In this document: piece after piece, positions 9,531 through 21,004 of the stretch
How positions within the stretch are numbered: the stretch's first letter is position 1
Layout: each line of letters starts with the position of its first letter
From: Lycium barbarum
Taxonomy: Eukaryota; Streptophyta; Magnoliopsida; Solanales; Solanaceae
Assembly: GCF_019175385.1 (NCBI RefSeq)
Contig: NC_083337.1
Location: 44,678,938 to 44,742,937, forward strand
Direction of reading: 5' to 3'
Length of the DNA stretch: 64,000 nucleotides
Program-made: the position numbers and the translations under genes
Notes under the pieces: model-generated
Seen by the model: only the letters and a program-made list of their open reading frames with translations
Database searches by the model: none
Told to the model about the DNA's origin: nothing

Positions 9531-11832
9531 TGTCACACCCTAACCTTATTAGGGTGTGATGGGCACCCGACCCCATATTCGGAGCCGAGCGAACCCTCAG
9601 ACTCTGATTACATACATACTCTTTTCAGATTTTCAAATCAAATCACAGGAAACATACAGTAAGGCTTTAAGAAACTTTCTTTCTATCGTTCACAAATCAA
9701 ACAAAATTTGTAGACATATGGAATCTGTAACATATCACAAAATATCACATCGGCTGATGAAGCCGCTTACAAACTGATTTTCTGTACCCACGACTCTGTC
9801 TGCAAAGTCTCTAACACAAATCAGAAATCACAACTTATGTACGCTCTGACTCGGCAACGCTCCGGAGGGAAGTGGAGCTCGCAAATCCCGCTGAAACACC
9901 TCTTAGTAAAGTCTTCTGCTCATCTGGGTGTACCTGCGTGGCATGAAACGCAGCCCCCGAAGAAAGTGGGTCAGTACAAAATATGTACTGAGTATGTAAA
10001 GCATGGAATAAAATGAACAGAATCACAAGCGAAACAAACAATACAGAAGATTAGTACAGGAGTAAGTGCGATATGCAAATTAATAAAAACAACTTACTGG
10101 AAACACAAACCATGAATGCCAAGAACGGTATCCGGTCCCTTGCGGGACCCAGGGAAAACGTGGCGCCACCCTGCCTTTGGCGCCACACACATCTAACTCC
10201 AGAAGTTTTGCTCCGTAATCTCCGTCACAAATCATAATATCATAACATAATAACATATCATATGTGGTTCGGCGAACCATAACACATCATAACACCATAA
10301 CACATCTAACTTCGGAATATATATATGGCTCCCGGCCCTCAAACGGGGAACCCGGTGAACCATACGCACGATACATACCGGCCCGGGACTCGGCGAAGGA
10401 AATCATAACATATGCACGAGCAGAGTAGTGAGAAACTAAATGCACATAAATCAAGACTCGATGGAATAATCGAACGTGCTATCAGGATATTCGCAGCAGA
10501 TTACTCATTACATAATACTTCTATCAGAATACTTATATCAGAATACTTATGTCAGAATACTTATATCAGAATACTTATGTCAGAATACTTATATCAGAAT
10601 ACTTACGTCAGAATACTTGTATCAGAATACTTATGTCAGAATACTCATATCAAAATACTTATATCAGGATACTTATGTCAGATTACTCGTATCGGAATAC
10701 TTATATCAGAGAGGGCATACGAATCATAACAAACTCGGAATTAAGGAGTAGAATTACCTTAAAGTACATATCATAACTTACTTGGCTCAAAGACATGCCA
10801 AAAGAAATAAAGGGTAAGCCTTACATACCTGTTCCACGTCCTGTTGGCTATGCTTATTTTTCCAAGCTTGCTAGTCTACATACAAAAGAATTCACATAAT
10901 CATTAAATCCATTGTCATTCACTTGTCTTAACTTCTCAAATAAATTCACTTATATTCTGCCGAAATTTTGGCAGCATCTCCCCTGTAAATATACCATCCC
11001 CGAGAATCTAACTCGGCCAATTTATCAATACAATCTGAGAATTCAACTCGGCCAAACCAACAACAATGCCAACAATTATTTTAGCAACACTACAATATTC
11101 AAAATGATCCAATTAACATACCATGCCGCCCGAACCTCTCCAACTTCAATAAAAACATTGGCAACCTCTCTTGGTTAAAGTTGTTCCTTGCATGAATAGA
11201 TGTTTTTCTTGCCCCAATAATTACTTCACTTTGGTAGGGACCTTCCAATTAGTAGGAAAATAACTTTTGAACAATTTTTCCTGCTAGGTTCTTGCCCCAC
11301 CTTCATGGCCGAATGGCCTTGTTGATATTTCTCTCCTTCTCCAAGTTTTTTTTCATCTTTCTTAAGATGAAGACAATTAGGTCTTATTTATCCTTTTCTT
11401 GCCACCATTTATTTATATTTATTTTTAAGCACCTCAAGTATAAGAATTTTGAACACATGGCCCTTGTTTATTCTCTCCAAGCTTCTAGAATTTGTAGAGA
11501 ATTATGACCAATATATCTTATGTAAAAGATGACATAACATATTTTGGACTCTCATATGGGCCTTAGCCCATCAAGATGGACGGCCACACTTGGCCCTTAT
11601 GCCTCAAGCCCACTTTTTTTGTTTGTTTTGTATTTTGTCTTGCAATTCATGAAAATTATTTTCCAAATTCCAAGTTTTCCCTTAACCTTTCTCAATATTT
11701 CCATACTAATAATGTTCATAAATAATATTCGTAACAACTTGTATATTAAAATAATTTTGGAAAAATGGTCTTGCCTTCAACATACCACGACTACCTCGAA
11801 ATTTCCGAACGTATAAAATGCGGGCTATAACA
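9531..11832 (-). mobile_element. 3' LTR of the LARD-like element
   Basis: It runs from TGTCACACCCTAACC to GCGGGCTATAACA on the plus strand, 2302 bp. It is shorter than its partner because it lacks the 495 bp matching 16954-17448 and four 14-bp units. It carries the conserved hairpin at 9971-9991 and a splice-donor-like AGGTATGTAAGG on the minus strand near 10828. Confidence 0.93.
10505..10712. repeat. 14-bp tandem repeat array, short allele
   Basis: The unit is CAGAATACTTATAT, alternating with CAGAATACTTATGT, with a few variants. Because 14 is not a multiple of 3 and the unit lacks stops, overlapping frames rich in SEYLYQNTY appear; they are artefacts. Confidence 0.95.
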
Positions 11833-13931
11833 TCCTCCCCCCTTTAGAACATTCATCCTGGAATGTTCAAATGACCTCGTGGGGTATCATAATACTTCGG
11901 GAGGGTCCCTTTTATAGTCTTCCTTCCTTTATGCCCGTTTCTTTCCTTTCACCCTACTTCCTTTATAATCGAACTCTTCGATTTCCACATAAGTTCTCAT
12001 TCCATGTCATGGGTTTTCTAATCCACTGTACCAAGTTAGTATCCTTGTCCTTCCCAAGTCATCTCTTCTCTGTTGTTGTTTCGTTATCATATCTTAACGA
12101 AAGTCACATCTTTAGTACGTAATCTTCACTTGACGATCCGACAAGGCCACATGCTGTTCCTTGTTTGTATCTAGTCTACGGTATTGCAATCTCGCTTATC
12201 AGGCTATAAATACCCATCGGCTCTTGGTGTTCCCTTTTCCTTTACGTCTTTGCCACTATCCCTTCCTAATCTTTCATTCTAAACATTCATCTAAAAACAT
12301 ACATACGAAATATTTCCTTATTTATTACCTTTCGCAGTCCAGTTATCCTTATGGTAGATTATGATCCGAGCTCACTTAACTTCTTAGTTCTCAACATCCT
12401 TGAGTTCTTACTACAACCTTTTCTTTACTTTCTTCCCTTGCATTTCTCAACTCAAGTATACTTATCATCCTTCGTGTTGGCGCTCGTTTCATCCATTGTT
12501 ATTCCTTGTGTGGATTTCTTACATATGTAACCGAGCATCGCTTCCCATTGGTGATTCATACAAGTTCCCGGCGTATATTCTTATGCTTCGTATAATTAAT
12601 GGTCCATGAACTATTTCCTAATATCCAATAAACTCTTCCATCTCATTTGTAGACACTGCGTTCTTTCTTAGCGTTTGAAAATGTCGTAATTTCTCATAAG
12701 CTTAATATAATATGGTCTCCCCCCCTTTAAGGGCTCCCTATATGCCAACAGTTCTTTTGTAAAGTCTTCGTTTATAATTTACTTACTCGTAATTCTTCTT
12801 AACTGTGCGCTCGTACCGCAGCTGCGCATCCAAGCTTTTTCGAGCGCCCAGTCGCTTTTGCCCTTAGCATAAAATCCTTATAGTCTATACTTCTTCTATT
12901 CTTGCTCATCGAATCCTTAATTCTGCTCATGACGCTATAACCGAGCGGTCTCCCACGTACATTCCTTACATTTCATTTCCATTTCTTTTAAGATCAAATC
13001 TCTCAGATCTCGCATAAATTTTCATTCCCTGTCATAAATTTCCAAATCAACAACGTTAGCTCATTATCCTTATTATTTCCTTGGCACGTAATCAGGTTCC
13101 TATTGCTAACTCATTTCGGTATCCTTCTTACGCTTATGGTTAGAGGTTTCCAATTGCCCTGTGCCTAAACGCTCTCCCCTTTCCTGTGACCAACCCATTG
13201 TATACTTTTTTTTCTACTTTCATCCTTAACCTTCCTTAGGTTATTTCCTCCTCGGACACTTTTCTTCTTTTGCCATTTGTGGCATCGGCCTTGAAGTTCA
13301 TGAAATTTTACTTTGAACGTGCAATTTCGTTTCACTCTTAAGTCATCTTCTTAGAAAGGCACTTCCATATCTGAGGCAACCACATTAATATGGCTGCACA
13401 TCTATACCTTTACATACCTTTTAAGGACCTAATCTCTTAACATCATCGCCATGCCTAATCATTCTTTTCTTGCTTCACATCTCCCGTCATCGTCACTATT
13501 CCTTTCGCCTTATTTATTGAAATTAATTTCTCGAACCTCACCCATTCCTCCCTTGTTTCCTATTACCACACTTTAGTCTTCTTACATACTTACCTTCAAG
13601 TTTCTATCCAAGTAGTCTCATGCTTTATCAGCAATTTCTCTCGGGCTTCCCTTACCGGGATTTCTTACCTTTCACCTTTTTCCGACATTTTGATCTCTTT
13701 GCCTTCCATTTACTTACTTTCTTTCTTTCTCAAGTATCACTATATCAGAATATTTCAATCTTACCCTATAGAGAGAATAACATCAGCCTACCTTATAACA
13801 TTGTGCCGTTCATTCTTGTTGTCACTTGAAATTCGGTACCCTTATTCAATTGGTGCCTTCTTTACCGTAGCGCCGGTTGCTGGGACGCACATGTTCACCG
13901 ATACAAGCATGTGTGGGATATCCTACGCATT

Positions 13932-13933
<2 letters not shown>

Positions 13934-14011
<78 letters not shown>
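13934..14011. repeat. (TA)n microsatellite, about 39 units
   Basis: Pure AT run inside the LARD internal region. It creates a Tyr-Ile run in a spurious plus-strand frame. Confidence 0.97.
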
Positions 14012-14012
<1 letters not shown>

Positions 14013-14225
14013 CTACTATCAACTAGTCCACGAAATACTTTCAAACACTATTCAAGCCTATCCTAATTCCAGAGCTGTAATACACCCCCTGTCTTTTCAC
14101 CAATCCAATCTGCCTCGTTCTACGCGACCTCTCATGATCTCCAACCGTCTCGTATACTCTAGTTTCCTTTAGGTCATTCTAACTTTTCATTTGTCTCTTG
14201 GATCTACACTTGTGAAAATTTTTAG

Positions 14226-14331
14226 CATACCTCCCAGGGGGTCACCCATCCCAGAATTGCTCCCACCTTAGCACGCTTAACCTCGAAACTTCGATGGAAT
14301 CTGGTACCTTAATACTGATATAATCGCGTCC
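14226..14331 (-). pseudogene. 5S rRNA-derived segment inside the LARD-like element
   Basis: Read on the minus strand from 14331, the sequence follows a plant 5S rRNA gene along nearly its whole length: start GGACGCGAT, TATCAG, TACCAGATTCCATC, then GGTTAAGCGTGCT (family A box AGTTAAGCGTGCT), then GGGATGGGTGACC (family C box AGGATGGGTGACC) and CCTGGGAGG. It covers about 106 of 119-120 positions and is roughly 75-80 percent alike by eye; the intermediate element is degraded. 5S-derived blocks are known in the LTRs of Cassandra TRIM elements and in SINE3 elements. Here the block lies in the internal region, about 930 bp downstream of the primer site. Whether RNA polymerase III still uses it is unknown. 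Confidence 0.82.
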
Positions 14332-14895
14332 ACTTTCTCATGTGACCTTTATTACATGATTTGGGGATAGTCGAGGCCTTACAGATTCCGGGACACTCTT
14401 GTAACACGTCTTTTCTTTTACAATTACCATTTTACCCTTTTCGACCTTCAATGTTCACCTTCCACTTTTTATGTATAATTACCTTCCGTCCCGGGTTCCC
14501 AGAGTCCCAATGGAAACAAATGTACCTTCGTCGCCGTTACTTATGCATACTCGATTATCAGCCAGTTCGGACTTCCCCTCACCGTTCTCATATCATAACC
14601 TACGGCAAAGCTGATTGTCGACTTTCTCTGAATCCCCCAGCAGACCTCGTTCCTACTAAACCTCGAATGTTATCCATTTTAATTCTCTGGGCAGCTAACC
14701 GTCTTGCTAGCTATTATTTTTTGTGTCATACCAAATCCATAACCTTTCTGAAACACTCACCCCACTTACCGTCCATTTACAATATTCCCTTTCCACACTT
14801 CTTCCTATTAGGCGTACCCAACAATTCTAGCAGAATCTCCTTTACCATTCTTATCTTTCAAAACCTGCGCACGGTAAATACCAACAATGCCTCAC

Positions 14896-14900
<5 letters not shown>

Positions 14901-14960
<60 letters not shown>
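14901..14960. repeat. (AT)n microsatellite, 30 units
   Basis: Pure AT run inside the LARD internal region. Confidence 0.97.
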
Positions 14961-14962
<2 letters not shown>

Positions 14963-15247
14963 CATATTCCAGCCACCCAGAGCTTCCAACTTCAGATAAC
15001 AGAACAAACATGTCAATACTTACCCCTGTGACTTTCCATGTCGCCACTTACCTTTTTCCGTCGTATGTAAGGCTTACATAAGAAATTTCATTTCCTAGGG
15101 CTTGGCTCTATCGCACGATCTAGGACAGAAAGAAGGTCAACAATCCCTAGATGCCCTGTAGCCTCCTGTTTATAAATGTGGCCGGCTTTACACCATAAAC
15201 AGGACTCTACTGGACACGACTTTGCAGACAACCCCACGGACAGACCT

Positions 15248-15259
15248 GCTCTGATACCA
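15248..15259 (-). promoter_or_regulatory. Primer binding site (tRNA-Met type)
   Basis: The minus strand reads TGGTATCAGAGC three bases after the LTR end (...GTGTGACA-AAG). This complements the 3' end of plant initiator tRNA-Met, the usual minus-strand primer of gypsy elements. It fixes the direction of the element. Confidence 0.92.
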
Positions 15260-15262
15260 CTT

Positions 15263-18114
15263 TGTCACACCCTAACCTTATTAGGGTGTGATGGGCACCC
15301 GACCCCATATTCGGAGCCGAGCGAACCCTCAGACTCTGATTACATACATACTCTTTTCAAATTTTCAAATCAAATCACAGGAAACATACAGTAAGGCTTT
15401 CAGAAACTTTCTTTCTATCGTTCACAAATCAAACAAAATTTGTAGACATATGGAATCTGTAACATATCACAAATTATCACATCGGCTGATGAAGCTGCTT
15501 ACAAACTGATTTTATGTACCCACGACTCTGTCTACAAAGTCTCTAACACAAATCAGAAATCACAACTTATGTACGTTCTGACTCGGCAACGCTCCGGAGG
15601 GAAGTGGAGCTCGCAAATCCCGCTGAAACACCTCCTAGTAAAGTCTTCTGCTCATCTGGGTGTACCTGCGTGGCATGAAACGCAGCCCCCGAAGAAAGTG
15701 GGTCAGTACGGAATATGTACTGAGTATGTAAAGCATGGAATAAAATGAACAGAATCACAAGTGAAACAAACAATACAGAAGATTAGTACAGGAGTAAGTG
15801 CGATATGCAAATTAATAAAAACAACTTACTGGAAACACAAACCATGAATGCCAAGAACGGTATCCGGTCCCTTGCGGGACCCAGGGAAAACGTGGCGCCA
15901 CCCTGCCTTTGGCGCCACACACATCTAACTCCAGAAGTTTTGCTCCGTAATCTCCGTCACAAATCATAATATCATAACATAATAACATATCATATGTGGT
16001 TCGGCGAACCATAACACATCATAACACCATAACACATCTAACTTCGGAATATATATATGGCTCCCGGCCCTCAAACGGGGAACCCGGTGAACCATACGCA
16101 CGATACATACCGGCCCGGGACTCGGCGAAGGAAATCATAACATATGCACGAGCAGAGTAGTGAGAAACTAAATGCACATAAATCAAGACTCGATGGAATA
16201 ATCGAACGTGCTATCAGGATATTCGCAGCAGATTACTCATTACATAATACTTCTATCAGAATACTTATATCAGAATACTTATGTCAGAATACTTATATCA
16301 GAATACTTATGTCAGAATACTTATATCAAAATACTTACGTCAAAATACTTGTATCAGAATACTTATGTCAAAATACTTATATCAGAATACTTATATCAGA
16401 ATACTTACGTCAGAATACTTGTATCAGAATACTTATGTCAGAATACTCATATCAAAATACTTATGTCAGATTACTCGTATCGGAATACTTATATCAGAGA
16501 GGGAATACGAATCATAACAAACTCGGAATTAAGGAGTAGAATTACCTTAAAGTACATATCATAACTTACTTGGCTCAAAGACATGCCAAAAGAAATAAAG
16601 GGTAAGCCTTACATACCTGTTCCACGTCCTGTTGGCTATGCTTATTTTTCCAAGCTTGCTAGTCTACATACAAAAGAATTCACATAATCATTAAATCCAT
16701 TGTCATTCACTTGTCTTAACTTCTCAAATAAATTCACTTATATTCTGCCGAAATTTCGGCAGCATCTCCCCTGTAAATATACCATCCCCGAGAATCTAAC
16801 TCGGCCAATTTATCAATACAATCCGAGAATTCAACTCGGCCAAACCAACAACAATGCCAACAATTATTCTAGCAACACTACAATATTCAAAATGATCCAA
16901 TTAACATACCATGCCGCCCGAACCTCTCCAACTTCAATAAAAACATTGGCAACATATTTTCTCTTATTCTAGATTCATAAACCATATCAACAACCACACA
17001 TTAACAATACTACTCATGCAATGTAAGAATTCAAGCTAATGTCGCATTAACTTCTTCAATATTCCGATAACGATTGCAACTTTATTTTAAGCCATCACAC
17101 CTTCATTTTTCTTCATGAAATTCACAATACCACAACTAAAATGTCAAATAGAATCAATTCACCATAACTTGCCAAACCACCCATCATTCGGCCACAACAA
17201 CTACGTGCATATTTTCATGAATTTTCCATTCATTTCTATACATTACAATAACAACCAACACACCACATAAAATTGACTCATTCTCCTCTATATTACACAA
17301 CAACCACACGACCACAATAATACATATGCACGGCCAACCTCCAACACACAAAATATCACAAACTTCATTCATTTCTACGTACTACAACATACACAAACAT
17401 TCATAACATATAAAAGGAGATTGAATTCTTACCTTTTCCACTTATCTTCTCTCTTGGTTAAAGTTGTTCCTTGCATGAATAGATGTTTTTCTTGACCCAA
17501 TAATTACTTCACTTTGCTAGGGACCTTCCAATTAGTAGGAAAATAATTTTTGAACAATTTTTCCTCCAAGGTTCTTGCCCCACCTTCATGGCCGAATGGC
17601 CTTGTTGATATTTCTCTCCTTCTCCAAGTTTTTTTTTCATCTTTCTAAAGATCAAGACAATTAGGTCTTATTTATCCTTTTCTTGCCAACATTTATTTAT
17701 ATTTATTTTTAAGCCCCTCAAGTATAAGAATTTTGAACACATGGCCCTTGTTTATTCTCTCCAAGCTTCTAGAATTTGTAGAGAATTATGACCAATATAT
17801 CTTATGTAAAAGATGACATAACATATTTTGGACTCTCATATGGGCCTTAGCCCATCAAGATGGACGGCCACACTTGGCCCTTATGCCTCAAGCCCACTTT
17901 ATTTTTGTTTTGTATTTTGTCTTGCAATTCATGAAAATTATTTTCGAAATTCCAAGTTTGCCCTTAAACTTTCTCAATATTTCCATACTAATAATGTTCA
18001 TAAATAATATTCGTAACAACTTGTATATTAAAATAATTTTGGAAAAATGGTCTTGCCTTCAACATACCACGACTACCTCGAAATTTCCGAACGTATAAAA
18101 TGCGGGCTATAACA
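15263..18114 (-). mobile_element. 5' LTR of the LARD-like element
   Basis: It is 2852 bp, from TGTCACACCCTAACC to GCGGGCTATAACA on the plus strand. Relative to the 3' LTR it keeps 16954-17448. The end of that segment resembles 45340-45440 in the related solo LTR at 43263-46000, so it is ancestral and was lost from the 3' LTR. The conserved hairpin is at 15703-15723. Confidence 0.93.
16237..16500. repeat. 14-bp tandem repeat array, long allele
   Basis: Same unit as at 10505-10712. Measured between fixed flanks, this copy is 56 bp (four units) longer than the one in the partner LTR. Confidence 0.95.
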
Positions 18115-19523
18115 GAGTTAATGTTGACTTAATGATGTCTTAAAGAAGAGTTATAATGCCCCTTAGATTGTTAATGAAGTGTAAAACAAGTGTTAAGACG
18201 GTTCCATAAGGATTGAAGATCAAACGGGCCGATGAGAACAAGTTTCGGGAAGTTGTGGATCAAACGTATATCTTACCGTACAACTTGCCCAGAATTGGGG
18301 TCTCACTGGAACCATTATACGGTCACACATACGGACCGTATAAGTTATACGGACTGTATGTGTGCCCGTATAACTTGGTCGGGACAGATTTTTAAGTTTA
18401 AATAAAGGACCCAAGTTTATTTCCCTCATTTCTCATTTTCTCTCCGACACTCTCCACACCTCAAGAAACCTCTAGAACTCTCTCCACACTTCATCTACAA
18501 GAATCCAAGGGAAATTATGGATCAACTTCATCAAACCAAGGAAATCAAGTTCATACAAGTGAGGTGCTATTTTGAGATATTATTTTGAGGTGCTATTTTG
18601 AGATATTATTTTGTGCTCATATTAGGGCACGAAGGGGTCATGTCCCGTCCTTATGCCTAGTACTCTAGTAGAGGCTCGTAGATACGTATGTGTGGGTAGT
18701 AGATATCCCATTCACAAGTTCGAGGTGGAGAGAAAAGTTGATTCGCGTCGTGCCGCGATGTTAACTAAGGCACTTGTTGGGGGGCAACTTATCTTGGGTT
18801 TTTTTTTTTAAATTTTTTTTATAGTGTCACGTTTTATTTTGTTATTATTTTGAAGATTAGAGGAAGTCAGAGTACCCGAAGTTAAAAGCTGAGGAGCATG
18901 TCTGAGCTTAAGTATGGGGTCGTCCCGATCCTTAATGTTGAGGATTATGATGCTAGCTAGGCCCTAGAGGGTCTCAAGGAGTATTTCTCACCCTTATTTT
19001 AATTTTTCTCTACTACACATGCATCAAGGACAATGCATATTTTTAAGTGTGGGGCGGGTACTTCTGATTTTTGAGGTCAAGGATGATTATGCCACAAGAT
19101 TTTTTTTATTTCTTAGCTGTATATATTTATAATTTTAAAAAAAATCAGAAAGATTTTATTTTGTTCTTTTATTTTTCTTTTATAGTTTTGTTTTTTCTCA
19201 TTAGCAGCATGGATCATCCACTCCTTGGGTTTTCTTATAGCCTCAGTTCTTTCCCAAAGGGGGGCCTTTGAACCGGTACTTTTTTATTTTTAGGATTAGT
19301 TTTTCTTTAGGATGACTACGTTGTATTTATGTATATCATTTTGATAGCCGAAAGGCTTATGTATATAAAAGTAGACATGTTCATGGAAGTGATAATGATT
19401 TTCCCTATGATTAGAAGTGTGAGAATAATAAATGAATGCCGGATAAGTATGACGAGTAATAGAATGAGTGGTGCTCGGTCGTTAGCTCCGGGTACCCTTT
19501 ATGGCCCTAGCTAGGTCGTGACA

Positions 19524-20604
19524 CTGGCTCACCGCAGATATAACACACATCTGAACCCAAACGGAACTGTCCGCCGTGCAACTTACCACATTGAGCGCAT
19601 CATGGTAGAGATAGCCTCATCTAGATAGAATCACCTATGAATTGGGAACTAGAAGCCCTGGCCCAGAATAAGTGGGTTTATCAAATCTTGATCGTGGGAA
19701 CTATGAAGGCGCACTAGCCGCTGAATTGGCTGAACGCCTAGGAACTGCTGTCTATGACCACCCCGGTACTCACCAAAAGACTGATAAAATCTAGCTCTCT
19801 TGCTCTAGCCCCTACCACGTTCTTGATCAGCTCGCTGCTGCTTCTTCTGCTCCTCTAAACCTTGAGCATATGTCTAAATACGAGAGATATCCATACCCTC
19901 CTGAAGTGAGGCCGTCATGCAATCATTAATCAAGTGCGGCCCAAGCCAAATCACAAATTGGTGTACCTGATCCTCCATCTCAGCTACAATCATGGGGGAA
20001 TACCTGGCTAGTGAGTTAAAGAGAAGACTGTACTCCCGCACACTCATTTTTCCCTGGCGTAAATTCAGAAATCTATTAAATCGAGCCAATCGGGCCTCCG
20101 CTGGCAAATAATATCAAAGCAAGACCTCGGTGAACTCCTGCCATACTGCTGGGGTGCATTAGCCCTTCTAGAAAACTCCCAAGTCTCATATCACTGGACA
20201 ACAACATCTCACAAGCAGTAAGAAGCCAACTCTACTGACTCAGTGTCAGAGGCATGCATTACCCTCGATGTCCTCAACATCCAATCTATAAAATTCGGTG
20301 GGTCCTCATCTAGTTTTGATCCAAATTATAGTGGAGGGTCCAAATTGATAAAGTCTCAAACCCTGGCACTAACAGCCCTATCAACATAACCAATAAACGT
20401 GCCCTGTCGCTGAGCCTGAGCAACCACTAACTGAGTTGATAACTGAATAGCGTCTCGCATCTCCTGGCTTGATGCATCATGAGAAGGAATTAGAGGTACT
20501 GTAGCTTTAGCCCCTCTGGGGTCCGCTGGGATGGAAGGGCTCTGAGAGGGCTGAGATGGGACCTCACTTGGGGACTCACCCTGGCCCGCATCTACTGGTC
20601 GCAC
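19524..20604 (-). pseudogene. Chromovirus gag pseudogene
   Basis: The minus-strand frame from 20604 starts VDAGQGESPSEVPSQPSQ, followed by a stop-broken retrotransposon-gag domain (DFINLDPP, VMHASDTESVELASY). An open part at 20107-19874 reads ARFNRFLNLRQGKMSVREYS, LARYSPMIVAEMEDQVHQFV and CMTASLQEGMDI. It ends in a CCHC knuckle: CYICGE is encoded at 19545-19529 and the frame resumes at 9327 with PGHIM, after the solo LTR. The last cysteine appears as Phe (QDF). Gag would form the particle that packages element RNA. Start choice is uncertain because the N-terminus is decayed. Confidence 0.88.
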
Positions 20605-21004
20605 TCGACTAATTTTAAATACAATTTAAACTAATTTTAACCACAATGCCACTCAACTGAATCCTCAAGCCATAACTAGAAACTGAACTTGGTCACGCAT
20701 CCGAATGAGGATGACACATCTCATACCATAATAGCCACATCATAACGAAACCAATCACATAAGAAATTAAGGACGAATTCCCACCTTTCGTGGATGATTA
20801 AGATAAAGAAATTCAGATACTAATTAGAATCGACGAGATACTAGTTTAAATGAGGTAGAACGAAGGAATGAAAAAAAGGGAAGTTTCCTAAAGACCTATT
20901 GCCTCAGGCATATAGGTACGGATCTCTTCATACCGATCCGCAAGACTCTACTAGACTTGCTCTTGTACTTATATACTAGGTAACCTAAGGCTCTGATACC
21001 AACT
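20605..21004 (-). promoter_or_regulatory. Untranslated leader and primer binding site of the chromovirus
   Basis: About 385 bp between gag and the 5' LTR hold no frame. At 20990-21001 the minus strand reads TGGTATCAGAGC, starting three bases after the LTR end at 21005, a tRNA-Met-type primer site. Confidence 0.85.

Larger units (their letters stand above)
11833..15262 (-). mobile_element. Non-coding internal region of the LARD-like element
   Basis: The plus strand is T/C-rich (minus A/G-rich) throughout, and I see no gag or pol motif. The first ~100 bp beside the 3' LTR keep the family's pre-PPT sequence (ATTCCAGGATGAATGTTCTA on the minus strand). The last ~100 bp before the primer site keep a typical gypsy leader. 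Between them are two long TA runs and, at 14226-14331, a 5S-rRNA-derived block. The plus-strand frames in this region are composition products. Confidence 0.85.
9531..18114 (-). mobile_element. Complete non-autonomous LTR element (LARD-like)
   Basis: Two LTRs in the same orientation (3' LTR 9531-11832, 5' LTR 15263-18114) flank a 3430-bp internal region. The 5-bp duplication GAGTT is perfect (9526-9530 and 18115-18119). Minus-strand order is 5' LTR, primer site TGGTATCAGAGC (15259-15248), internal DNA, purine tract AAAGGGGGGAGGA (11845-11833), 3' LTR. The internal region has no minus-strand frame of 60 codons or more and no gag or pol motif, so it fits a large retrotransposon derivative that moves only with proteins from elsewhere. 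I counted 7 substitutions in the first ~320 bp of the LTR pair, so it is the youngest layer of this nest. The LTRs also differ by a 495-bp block and four units of a 14-bp repeat. Confidence 0.93.
9328..19523 (+). mobile_element. Plus-strand solo LTR carrying a nested complete element
   Basis: It runs from TGTTACATGTCGG at 9328 to GGTCGTGACA at 19523, with the perfect 5-bp duplication CTGGC at 9323-9327 and 19524-19528. The nested element 9531-18114 plus its duplication accounts for most of the span, leaving about 1.6 kb of LTR. It cuts the gag zinc knuckle of the minus-strand chromovirus: CYICGE is encoded right of it and PGHIM on the left. A palindrome cluster (TACGGACCGTA type) lies at 18310-18380. 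It has no internal region, so it is a solo LTR. Confidence 0.92.

Noticed and set aside
10505..10712. Regular short repeats suggesting a CRISPR array
   Set aside because: Units are directly adjacent with no unique spacers, in a plant LTR. The same applies to 43935-44395 and 37480-37655.
10412..10776. Frames rich in SEYLYQNTY, repeated at 16144-16564
   Set aside because: Produced by the 14-bp repeat that is open in all plus frames; they lie in LTRs.
11871..15081. Many plus-strand frames of 60-212 codons
   Set aside because: They arise from T/C-rich DNA on the strand opposite to the element's sense; no motif, and some run through TA repeats.
9328..19523. Idea that gag (19524-20604) and pol (2267-9327) belong to different elements
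   Set aside because: The zinc knuckle reads through once the solo LTR and one CTGGC are removed, so they are one element; only the LTRs disagree.
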